A stretch of DNA of 64,000 nucleotides from WSZJ01 sp964590435 (GTDB lineage Bacteria; Planctomycetota; MHYJ01; WSZJ01), in contig CAZPWT010000043.1 in assembly GCA_964590435.1 (NCBI GenBank), positions 1 to 64,000 of the forward strand. Reading direction: 5' to 3'. Within the stretch, counting starts at the first letter, position 1; each line of letters begins with the position of its first letter. The notes under the pieces are model-generated. The model saw only the letters and a list, made by a program, of their open reading frames with translations, was not told the DNA's origin and did not search any database. A program made the translations under genes and the position numbers. Below are positions 41,522 through 49,586 of the stretch, piece by piece.

Positions 41522-42556
41522 ATGAACAGAACACTGCCGATCGTCGCGCTCGTGACCGCCCTGGCCGGGTGCGCTTCCGACCCCGTGGTTCCTGCCCAGC
41601 CCGGCGAGCGCCGGCTGGCGAACGTCCGCCAGCTCACGTTCGGCGGCGAAAACGCGGAGGCGTACTTCTCCGCGGACGACCGGCAGCTGATCCTGCAGTC
41701 GACGCACGGGGACATGAAGGCCGACCAGATTTTCGTGATGCCCGCGGCCGGCGGGGAGATGAAGCTGGTCTCGACGGGGAAGGGGAAGTGCACGTGCGCC
41801 TGGTTCTTCCCCGACGGGTCGCGGATCCTGTTCGCATCGACGCACCTCGCCGGCGACGAGCCGCCGCCTCGGCCGGATTACTCCAAGGGGTACGTCTGGG
41901 CGGTGCACGACCAGTACGACATCTTCACGGCCCGGCCGGACGGGACGGACTTGAAGAAAATCACCGACGGCCCGCGCTACGACGCGGAGGCGACGATGAA
42001 CCGCGACGGGTCGCGGATCGTGTTCACGAGCCACCGCGAGGGGGACCTCGACGTGTACACGATGAAGCCCGACGGCACGGACGTGAAGCGGCTGACGACG
42101 GAGCCGGGGTACGACGGCGGCGCGGTGTTCTCCCCGGACGGGAAGAAGATCGCGTACCGGTCGTTCCACCCCCAGGGCGCCGAGCTCGAGGAGTTCCGCG
42201 CGCTCCTCGCCGACGCGAAGGTCCGCCCCTCGTCCATGGAACTGTGGGTCATGGACGCGGACGGAAGCAACCGCCGGCAGGTCACCCACCTCGGCGGCGC
42301 GAACTTCGGGCCGATCTGGCACCCCGACGGGAAACGGATCCTCTTCGCTTCCAATCACCTCGATCCCAAGGGCCGCAACTTCGACCTGTTCCTCGTCGGG
42401 GAAGACGGTTCGGGGCTCGAGCGCGTGACGACGAACGAGACGTTCGACGGATTCCCGATGTTCAGCCACGACGGCAGGAAGCTTGTGTTCGCATCGAATC
42501 GGGGCGGCAAGGCGCACGGGGAAACGAACATTTTCGTCGCCGACTGGGTGGAATAA
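41522..42556 (+). CDS. TolB-like beta-propeller lipoprotein
   Basis: A 344-residue lipoprotein with the lipobox LAGC (Cys17). The remainder is WD40-like/PD40 blades: repeated motifs such as YFSADDRQLIL, WFFPDGSRILFAS, MNRDGSRIVFTSH, FSPDGKKIAYRS, WHPDGKRILFASN and FSHDGRKLVFASN, six or so blades. TolB and similar PD40 proteins act at the envelope. It is not next to a Tol-Pal gene. It lies just upstream of the beta-helix kinase operon and could be a partner, but that is only inference. Confidence 0.87.
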   Translation: MNRTLPIVALVTALAGCASDPVVPAQPGERRLANVRQLTFGGENAEAYFSADDRQLILQSTHGDMKADQIFVMPAAGGEMKLVSTGKGKCTCAWFFPDGSRILFASTHLAGDEPPPRPDYSKGYVWAVHDQYDIFTARPDGTDLKKITDGPRYDAEATMNRDGSRIVFTSHREGDLDVYTMKPDGTDVKRLTTEPGYDGGAVFSPDGKKIAYRSFHPQGAELEEFRALLADAKVRPSSMELWVMDADGSNRRQVTHLGGANFGPIWHPDGKRILFASNHLDPKGRNFDLFLVGEDGSGLERVTTNETFDGFPMFSHDGRKLVFASNRGGKAHGETNIFVADWVE

Positions 42557-42603
42557 GCCTGCCGGGGCAGGCGGTTACGCTTCGCCGTCCGCACCGCACC
42601 CGC

Positions 42604-42609
42604 CATAAT
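42604..42609 (+). promoter_or_regulatory. candidate -10 of beta-helix kinase operon
   Basis: CATAAT, with 7 nt to GTG 42617; a weak TTCGCC 17 bp upstream. A leaderless transcript is predicted. Confidence 0.4.
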
Positions 42610-42616
42610 CCCCCCC

Positions 42617-45600
42617 GTGCTCACCCCGGAAGATCTCGCCCTCGCCCAGTCCCTCCTGAAGAGCGGCCGCGTCGACCCCGAGGCGCTTCAGAAACAGATC
42701 TCCCTCGTGGCAGCTGCGCCGGGGAAGCGGCTGGGCGATTCGCTGGAGGAGGCGGGGCTGCTGCCGCGCGGCGAGGCGGTGCGGCTGACGGACACGCTGG
42801 CGTCGAAGGGGACGCGCGTCCCGGTCGTGTCGAGCGGCGGTGCGGGGGGCCGGAAGAAGCTGGGGCGTTACGAGCTCGTGCGCGAGCTGGGCCGCGGCGG
42901 GATGGGCGTCGTCTACGAGGGATTTGAGCCGGGGCTCAAGCGGCGCGTCGCGATCAAGACGACGATCGCGGGGGAGGGCGCCCCCGAGGACATGATCGAG
43001 CGGTTCGTCCGCGAGTCGCGCGCCGTCGCGTCGCTGCAGCATCCGAACATCGTGCAGGTGTTCGAGGTAGGCGAAGCGGACGGGGTGAAGTTCTTCGCGA
43101 TGGAGTACGTCGACGGGACGTCCGTGGATCGCGTGCTCAAGAAAGAGGGCGCGCTGCCGGTCCGGCGCGCCCTTCGCATCGCGGCCGAGGCCGCGCGCGC
43201 GCTTCAGCACGCCCACGACAAGGGGATCATCCACCGGGACGTGAAGCCCGGGAATATCCTGCTGGCGGAGGTCCCGGACGCATCGCTGGTGCGGTCGATG
43301 GACGGGGGCGAGAAACCGGAGCGCGTGCTGCTCACGGACTTCGGGCTGGCGAAGGAAATGGGAAGCGGCTCATCGCTGACGCTGAGCGGCAACCTGATCG
43401 GCACGCCGGCGTACATGAGCCCGGAGCAGGCGGCGGGGAAGACGCGCGAGATCGACGCGCGGAGCGACGTGTACTCGCTGGGCGCCGTGCTCTACGAAAT
43501 GCTTTCCGGCAAGCCGCCGTTCGGCGGCGACACGCTCGCTTCGGTGCTCTCCGACATCAAGTCGGTCGACGCAAAATCTCTCCGCGTCCTTCGCAACGGC
43601 GTCCACCGCGACGTGGACCTCATCGTCCAGAAGGCGATGGCGAAAGAGAAGGACCGGCGGTACGCGACGGCGGGGGAGTTCGCCGACGACCTCGAGCGCT
43701 GGCTGTCGGGGGAAGCGGTCGTCGCGGCGCCGCCGACGATGTTCTACCGCGTTGCGCGGTTCGCGCGGCGGCGGCGCGCGGCGCTCCTCTCCGCGGCGGC
43801 CTGCCTCCTCGCGGTCGGCTCCGTGGCGGCGTGGCTCGGCTGGCGGCATGTGCGCGACAAGCGAGAGACGGAACAGCGGGCGCTGGCCGATTCCACGGCC
43901 AGGGAAGCGCGGGTCCGAGGCCACCTCGCGGCCGCGCTGGAGGCCACGGGAAAGGCGGACTTCGAAACGGCCATGGTGGAGTTGAAGCTGGCGGAGACGG
44001 AGATCCCGGGGTACCCGGAGACGATCTCGACCTCGCGGGAGTGCCGCCGGAAGCGCACGGTGCACGGGATGTCGGAGGCGATCGGCCGCGAGAACTGGAA
44101 GGGCGCGCTGGCGATCGCGGAGGTCTCGGCCGAGTTCCGCGGCGATCCGGAGGTGGCGGCCCTGTCGCGCCGCGCGGCGGGAACCTGCTCGCTGGAGGTC
44201 GTTTCGTCGGAGCCGGGGATCGAGGTCGACCTGGGCGTGCCGGAGCCCGGCGTGCCCTGGGAGGAATCGTCGTTCCCGCCTCTGTCATATGCCCGGAAAG
44301 CCGGGATCGTCAGGCCCCTGGGGCCCGCGCCCGTCGCGCCGTTCGACGTCCCGTTCGGCGACTACCTCCTCGTGCTCAGCCGCGCCGACAAGGCGGTCCG
44401 CGTCGTCCCGATGCGGCTGGGCCGCTCGACCGTCATGCGCGCCGACTACCGGACCCTTCGCGTCGGCAAGGGATCGGGCGCCACGCACGAGTCCCTGGCC
44501 GCGGCGCTTCTGGCGTCGGCTCCCGCGACCGTCGTCGAGCTCGACGGCGGCGTCCACACGATGGTCGGCACGAAGATTCCCCCGGGAGTCCTCATCCGCC
44601 CGGCCGCGGGCACCGCACCCCGGATCATCCCCCCCGAGGAAATCTCCAGCATCGATGGCGGGTCCGCCCACGGCGCCATCGTCGAGGGACTCGTCTTCGA
44701 GCCCGCGTCCGGCGTCGGCATCAATTTCCGCGACGCCTTCCGTCCCGTCGTCCGGCGCTGCCGCTTCGACGCAGTCGGCGCCCGCACCCTCGATTTCACG
44801 GGGGCGGACGACTGGCTCGTCCGGGACTGTTCCATCTCCGGCCCCCGGAAATTCGCGATCGTGGCCGAGAACAGCCGCGGCGGAACCATCTTCCGCGTGC
44901 AGTGCAGCGGCGCGGGGGAAGCGGGGTTCGACCTGCAGGGCCGCTCCCTTCGCGTCATCCAGTGCGTCGTGCAGGACTCCGGAAAGCTCGGCATCGGCCT
45001 CCAGGGGGACGACGCACAGGTTCTCGCCTGCAGGGTCGAGCGCTCCGGCCTGAAGGGAATCGTCGCCTACAACGGATCGGCGATGATCGTCGAGGACAAC
45101 CTGCTCGTCGGGAATTGCCACGTCCCCCGCGCCGAACAGAAATTCCACGTCTACTTCGCCGATTGCAGCCGCGTGCGCTTCAGGAACAACACCATCGTCG
45201 GCGGAAACGGGACAGGCGTCGGTGCGCTCCAGTGCGGAGGTTTCTTCGAGTCCTGGATCGCCGCCGGCGTCGAGGGCCGCGCCTTCCATTTCCATGGCCT
45301 GCCGTCCGGCGGAGTTCCCCTTGAGGACTCCACCACCTTCGACTGGTTCGTCACCTGGAAGTGCCGGAACTGGGGCCGGATCGACACCGTGGAATTCCCC
45401 CAGCGCGCTGACGCCGCCAGGGATCCCACGATCGACGGGGCCCATGCCTTCGCGGCGGCCCGTGTTTCCACCGAAGCGGACCCGCGCTTCGTCGATCCCG
45501 AGCACGGGGACTACCGGCTCGGCGCCGATTCCGAGGCGCGCGGCAAGGGGCGGGACGGGAAGGATCCCGGGGTCCGGTGGGACGCGCTGGCCGCCGACGA

Positions 45601-45772
45601 GAAGGACGGCGACGCCTGGCTCCGCCGCGAGAACGGCCGAACGCTGGCACGGGAGGCGATGCGCGCCCTGACCGCGAACGACCCGGCTCGTGCGCGCCGC
45701 CTCGCGCAGACGGCCGAACTCCTTGCGCCGGACGACCCCGCCATCGCCGTCCTGAGGGAGCGGCTGAGATGA
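42617..45772 (+). CDS. receptor Ser/Thr kinase with beta-helix ectodomain (1)
   Basis: A 1051-residue membrane kinase. Residues 1-65 are the helical module LTPEDLALAQSLL. The kinase domain (about 77-370) is complete: GRGGMGVVYEG, VAIKT, HRDVKPGNIL, DFGLAKE, SPEQAA. One transmembrane helix lies at about 390-410. The ectodomain has a coiled, TPR-like start, a domain with the PFDVPFGDYLLVLSR motif at about 575, then, from about 650 to 880, a right-handed parallel beta-helix of short repeats (VRRCRFDAVG, VRDCSISG, VIQCVVQDSG, VLACRVERSG, RFRNNTIVGG). It ends with a helical tail. It is coupled to kinase 2 (ATGA overlap). Confidence 0.92.
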   Translation: MLTPEDLALAQSLLKSGRVDPEALQKQISLVAAAPGKRLGDSLEEAGLLPRGEAVRLTDTLASKGTRVPVVSSGGAGGRKKLGRYELVRELGRGGMGVVYEGFEPGLKRRVAIKTTIAGEGAPEDMIERFVRESRAVASLQHPNIVQVFEVGEADGVKFFAMEYVDGTSVDRVLKKEGALPVRRALRIAAEAARALQHAHDKGIIHRDVKPGNILLAEVPDASLVRSMDGGEKPERVLLTDFGLAKEMGSGSSLTLSGNLIGTPAYMSPEQAAGKTREIDARSDVYSLGAVLYEMLSGKPPFGGDTLASVLSDIKSVDAKSLRVLRNGVHRDVDLIVQKAMAKEKDRRYATAGEFADDLERWLSGEAVVAAPPTMFYRVARFARRRRAALLSAAACLLAVGSVAAWLGWRHVRDKRETEQRALADSTAREARVRGHLAAALEATGKADFETAMVELKLAETEIPGYPETISTSRECRRKRTVHGMSEAIGRENWKGALAIAEVSAEFRGDPEVAALSRRAAGTCSLEVVSSEPGIEVDLGVPEPGVPWEESSFPPLSYARKAGIVRPLGPAPVAPFDVPFGDYLLVLSRADKAVRVVPMRLGRSTVMRADYRTLRVGKGSGATHESLAAALLASAPATVVELDGGVHTMVGTKIPPGVLIRPAAGTAPRIIPPEEISSIDGGSAHGAIVEGLVFEPASGVGINFRDAFRPVVRRCRFDAVGARTLDFTGADDWLVRDCSISGPRKFAIVAENSRGGTIFRVQCSGAGEAGFDLQGRSLRVIQCVVQDSGKLGIGLQGDDAQVLACRVERSGLKGIVAYNGSAMIVEDNLLVGNCHVPRAEQKFHVYFADCSRVRFRNNTIVGGNGTGVGALQCGGFFESWIAAGVEGRAFHFHGLPSGGVPLEDSTTFDWFVTWKCRNWGRIDTVEFPQRADAARDPTIDGAHAFAAARVSTEADPRFVDPEHGDYRLGADSEARGKGRDGKDPGVRWDALAADEKDGDAWLRRENGRTLAREAMRALTANDPARARRLAQTAELLAPDDPAIAVLRERLR

Positions 45773-48700
45773 TCACGGCCGAGGATCTGGCCCTCGCCCA
45801 GGCCCTCCTGGCCGCAGGGAAGATCGACCCTTCCGGGCTCGAGAGCGCCCTCGCCTCGCTCGGGGCCGAGAATGCCGGGAAGCGGCTCCGGGAGGTCCTC
45901 GTGGCGCGCGGCCTGCTCCAGTCGGACGGCGCCGCGCGTTACGGCGCGACACTCGTCCCGGGATCGGTGGTGCCGGTCGCCGCAGACCGGACCATGATCG
46001 CGCCCGGCGCGAAGGTCGCCGCCCCTCCTGCGCCGGCGCCGCCTCCCGCGACCAGGCAGGCCCGGAAGATCGGCCGGTTCGAGATCGTCGATGAGATCGC
46101 ACGCGGCGGCATGGGAATCGTCTACCGGGCGTGGGAGCCCTCGCTCAATCGCTACGTCGCCCTCAAGATCCTCATCGCCGGCCAGAACGCCTCCGAGGAC
46201 CAGGTGCAGCGCTTCCTCCGCGAGGCCCGCGCGGCGGCGGGGCTGCAGCACCCGAACATCGTGCAGGTCTTCGAGGTCGGCGAGGAAGCGGGCTCCCACT
46301 GGTTCGCGATGGAGCTGATCGACGGCTCGTCGCTCGACCGGATCATGAAGCAGCAGGGGGCGTTCCCGCCGCGCACGGCGCTTCGGGTCGCCCGCGACAT
46401 CGCCCGCGCCCTGCACTTCGCGCACCAGAAGGGGATCGTGCACCGTGACGTGAAGCCCGGGAACATCCTGGTGGCGTCGACCGGGAAGGAGACGAATGCG
46501 ACGGTTTCGGGGGACGCGCGCCCGATGCGCGTGCTGCTCGGGGACTTCGGCCTCGCGCGCGACGCCACGGCCGGCGGCGGGCTGACGCTGAGCGGGAACC
46601 TCCTCGGCACCCCGGCGTACATGAGTCCCGAACAGGCCTCCGGCCGCACGCGGGACGTCGACGCCCAGAGCGACGTCTTCGGCCTCGGGTCCGTCCTCTA
46701 CGAACTTCTCTCGGGCAAGGCGCCGTTCCAGGCCGCTTCCCTCGGCGACGTCCTCACGGCGATCATTTCGGGGGAGGCTCCGCCGCTCCGGCAGGCGCGC
46801 CCCGGGATCCACCGCGACATCGAGCTCATCGTGGCCAAGGCGATGGCGCGCGACAAGGCCCGCCGGTACCTCACCGCCGGGGATTTCGCCGACGACATCG
46901 ACCGGTACCTGAACGGGGAAGCGATCCTTGCGGAGGCTCCCTCGGCCGTCGACCGGCTGACCCGGTGGTGCCGGGCGCACGCGCCCCTCGCCGTGGCGTG
47001 CGCCGTCGCGGTGCTCGCCATCGGCACCGGGGGCGGCTTCCTCTGGAAACGCACGGTCCGGCAGCGGGCCGAGGCCCGGGAGCGGGAAGCGGCGAGCCGG
47101 CGCGAGCTGCAGGACAAGGTGGCGGCGGCGCTGGCGGAAGCGCGCTCTCTTTCGGAGCGCGGGGAATTCGGGGAGGCGGACGTTCGCGTCGCGGCCGCGC
47201 GGGCTCTCCTGCCGGGCGACCCGTCGATCGAGACGACGGCGAAGGAGGTCAGGCTGGCGTTCCTCAAGAGCCGCGTGGGGGAAATCGCGGGGAAGGCGAG
47301 CCCGGCGGAAGACGAGATCGGGACCGCGCGGGCGCTGCTGAAGATGAACCCGGACGTGGCCGGCGACCCGGAAATCCGCCGGCTGGCGCGGTTGGTCGAA
47401 GGGACCTGCTCGTGGGCGCTCGACACCGCGGAGGAAGGGCTCGAGGTCGACCTGAACGTGGCGGAGCCGGGAATCTGCTGGGATGAGGAGACCTTCCCGC
47501 CCCTCGCCGAGGCGAGGGCCGCCGGCCTCTGCACCCGGGTCGGGCCCGCTCCGGTCGCCGCGCGGGACATCCCCTTCGGCGACTACCACTTCATCGTCAG
47601 CCGGGGCGGCGCCGTTGTCCGGGTGATCGCGGCGCGTTTCGCGCGGAACACGGCAACGACGTACGAGCACCGCGTGCTGCGCGTCGGCCGGTCCGGGGAG
47701 GCGACGCACCTCCGGGTCGAGGATGCCATCGCGGAGGCCAGGGCCGGCAACACGATCCTGCTGGAGTCGGGAAGTTTCGGCCCGGTGGAGCTCCACGGCA
47801 AGCCGGGGGTGCTGGTCGCCGCGGTTCCCGGCTGCGAGCCGGTGGTCAGCAACAAGGCGGCGAACGGCCTCCGGGCGGAGAATTCCCCCGGAGCCCGATT
47901 CCGCGACATCGCCGTGCCGGGCGGCGCCGGCGCCCTTTGCGAGTTCGCCTCCTCACCGCGCTCTTCCCTCATCCGGTGCCGATCCCGCGCGATCGGCGCC
48001 GGTGTCTCGATCGGCAACTCCGGCGAGTCCGTCATTCGTGATTGCGTGGTGCTCACGTTCCGGACCGGCTTTGCGATCAACTTCGCCGGCCAGCCTGGCG
48101 CCCTGGTCCTGAGGACCGCCGTCGAAGGGGGCGACTGGGGGACCCTCCAGTGCTCCTCCGAGCGATTCCGTTTCGTCCAGTCATCGGCCACCGGCGGCAA
48201 GCTCGCAGCGGCGTACGTCGCCGCCCCGGACGCGGAATTCAGCGAATCCGAATTTCGCGACTGCCCGAACTGGGGAATCATCGCCGAACTCGCCAACGAC
48301 AGGATGGTCGTCCGGGACTGCCGCTTCATCCACTGCGGCTTCAGCCCGTCGACGGGCGTCTTCCCGGGCGCCGTGGTCTGCCGGTCCATCACCAGCACCA
48401 TCGAGCACAACACCTTTTCCGGCGCCTCCTGCGTCGCCCTCACCTTCGTCGGCGGCGGCGTCGTCCGCGACAACCTTTTCGCCACCGTCCCCGACCACCA
48501 GTTCGAGGTCGGACCCGTCGTCCCGGGCGCCCCGATTTTTCTCCGCGACGAACTCGACGGCCCGCTCCTCCAGGGAAACTGGTTCGCCCCCTCGTCCTTC
48601 GCCGGCCGCGTCCGGACGGAGTTCTGCGCGACGGAAGAAGCGTTCGCCAGCGCTGCGGCGGGAATGAACTGCCCTCCCGGGGTCGGCCCGCCGCTCCGCA

Positions 48701-48999
48701 AGGTGCCTCCCGAATGGGTCGCCGGCATCGGCGCGGACGGCCGGATTGCCCCGGGAAGCCCCCTCCTGACAGCCTCCTCCGACGGCGGCCCCGCCGGCGC
48801 GCGCTTCGACCTCGCCAAGGGCGATTCGCTCAGCAGCGTCGAGTGGATCCGGCGCGACGCGGGGCGGACGTGGGCGCGGCGGGGAGGGGAAGCGCTGGAC
48901 CGAGGGGAGCGCGCGGCGGCGCAGGCGGCGCTCGCCAGGGCGCGGCTGGTCGCCCCGGCCGACCCGGCGGTGGCGGCCCTTCAGGAACGCCTCAAGTAA
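45769..48999 (+). CDS. receptor Ser/Thr kinase with beta-helix ectodomain (2)
   Basis: A 1076-residue paralogue of the upstream kinase with the same order: helical module ITAEDLALAQALL (1-60), a Pro/Ala linker, kinase (about 101-390: ARGGMGIVYRAW, VALKIL, HRDVKPGNIL, DFGLARD, SPEQASG), TM helix (about 406-426), coiled segment, the IPFGDYHFIVSR motif near 605, and a beta-helix (about 655-910: FRDIAVPGG, IRCRSRAIGAG, VIRDCVVLTF, VVRDCRFIHC, IEHNTFSG) with a helical tail. It probably pairs or heterodimerises with kinase 1. No ligand is known. Confidence 0.92.
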   Translation: MITAEDLALAQALLAAGKIDPSGLESALASLGAENAGKRLREVLVARGLLQSDGAARYGATLVPGSVVPVAADRTMIAPGAKVAAPPAPAPPPATRQARKIGRFEIVDEIARGGMGIVYRAWEPSLNRYVALKILIAGQNASEDQVQRFLREARAAAGLQHPNIVQVFEVGEEAGSHWFAMELIDGSSLDRIMKQQGAFPPRTALRVARDIARALHFAHQKGIVHRDVKPGNILVASTGKETNATVSGDARPMRVLLGDFGLARDATAGGGLTLSGNLLGTPAYMSPEQASGRTRDVDAQSDVFGLGSVLYELLSGKAPFQAASLGDVLTAIISGEAPPLRQARPGIHRDIELIVAKAMARDKARRYLTAGDFADDIDRYLNGEAILAEAPSAVDRLTRWCRAHAPLAVACAVAVLAIGTGGGFLWKRTVRQRAEAREREAASRRELQDKVAAALAEARSLSERGEFGEADVRVAAARALLPGDPSIETTAKEVRLAFLKSRVGEIAGKASPAEDEIGTARALLKMNPDVAGDPEIRRLARLVEGTCSWALDTAEEGLEVDLNVAEPGICWDEETFPPLAEARAAGLCTRVGPAPVAARDIPFGDYHFIVSRGGAVVRVIAARFARNTATTYEHRVLRVGRSGEATHLRVEDAIAEARAGNTILLESGSFGPVELHGKPGVLVAAVPGCEPVVSNKAANGLRAENSPGARFRDIAVPGGAGALCEFASSPRSSLIRCRSRAIGAGVSIGNSGESVIRDCVVLTFRTGFAINFAGQPGALVLRTAVEGGDWGTLQCSSERFRFVQSSATGGKLAAAYVAAPDAEFSESEFRDCPNWGIIAELANDRMVVRDCRFIHCGFSPSTGVFPGAVVCRSITSTIEHNTFSGASCVALTFVGGGVVRDNLFATVPDHQFEVGPVVPGAPIFLRDELDGPLLQGNWFAPSSFAGRVRTEFCATEEAFASAAAGMNCPPGVGPPLRKVPPEWVAGIGADGRIAPGSPLLTASSDGGPAGARFDLAKGDSLSSVEWIRRDAGRTWARRGGEALDRGERAAAQAALARARLVAPADPAVAALQERLK

Positions 49000-49016
49000 C
49001 CCGCGCCACCCCGTTC

Positions 49017-49046
49017 TTGACTCCGCGCGCCCGGCTTTGCTTGAAT
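49017..49046 (+). promoter_or_regulatory. candidate promoter of greA
   Basis: TTGACT, 18 bp, TTGAAT, between the kinase stop and greA. The predicted start lies just upstream of the hairpin at 49056, placing that hairpin inside the greA leader. Confidence 0.45.
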
Positions 49047-49055
49047 TCCCGCATC

Positions 49056-49090
49056 AGCCCGCGGAATCCTTTCGCGGGCTTGTCGTTTTT
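49056..49090 (+). terminator. terminator-like hairpin in greA leader
   Basis: Stem AGCCCGCG (49056-49063) with CGCGGGCT (49073-49080), a 9-nt loop, then TGTCGTTTTT. It may end the kinase transcript, act as an attenuator of greA, or both. Confidence 0.75.
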
Positions 49091-49106
49091 ATCAGGGGAG
49101 GGGCCC

Positions 49107-49577
49107 GTGTCCGACATCGTTCCCATGTCGCCGGACGGCTTTGAAGCGGCGAAGGCGAAGCTGAAGCACATGAAGGAAGTCGAGCGCAAGCAGCTCGAAA
49201 TCCGGCTGGGCGAAGCGCGCGAGATGGGAGACCTCTCGGAGAACAGCGAGTACGAGTCGGCGCGTTCGGACCTGTGGCTTCTGGACCAGCGGGTGAACGA
49301 GCTGGAGGACCGGCTGGCGCGGGTGCAGGTCGTGGACCCGAACTCACAGTCGAAGGATGCGGTGCTGTTCGGGGCGAAGGTGAAGTGCGTCGACATGAAG
49401 TCGAAGGAGGAGGAAATTTTCGAACTGGTCGGGGAGGGCGAAGCGGACCCGATGAACAACAAGATCTCGATCTCGGCGCCGATTGCGCAGGCGCTGATCG
49501 GGAAGAAGGTGGGCGAGATCGCCGAGGTCAAAGCGCCGCGGGGGACGATCCGCTACAAGGTGCTGAAGATTTCCTAG
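49107..49577 (+). CDS. greA: transcription elongation factor GreA
   Basis: A 156-residue cleavage factor that rescues backtracked RNA polymerase. The N-terminal coiled coil carries the acidic tip region GEAREMGDLSENSEYESAR (residues 35-53), with the Asp/Glu pair used in the polymerase channel, and the FKBP-like C-terminal domain follows (ISISAPIAQALIGKKVGEIAEV). GTG 49107 is chosen for AGGGGAGG just upstream; ATG 49125 would drop six residues. It is preceded by a promoter and a terminator hairpin and abuts a minus-strand gene pair beyond. Confidence 0.92.
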   Translation: MSDIVPMSPDGFEAAKAKLKHMKEVERKQLEIRLGEAREMGDLSENSEYESARSDLWLLDQRVNELEDRLARVQVVDPNSQSKDAVLFGAKVKCVDMKSKEEEIFELVGEGEADPMNNKISISAPIAQALIGKKVGEIAEVKAPRGTIRYKVLKIS

Positions 49578-49586
49578 GCTGCTGTC

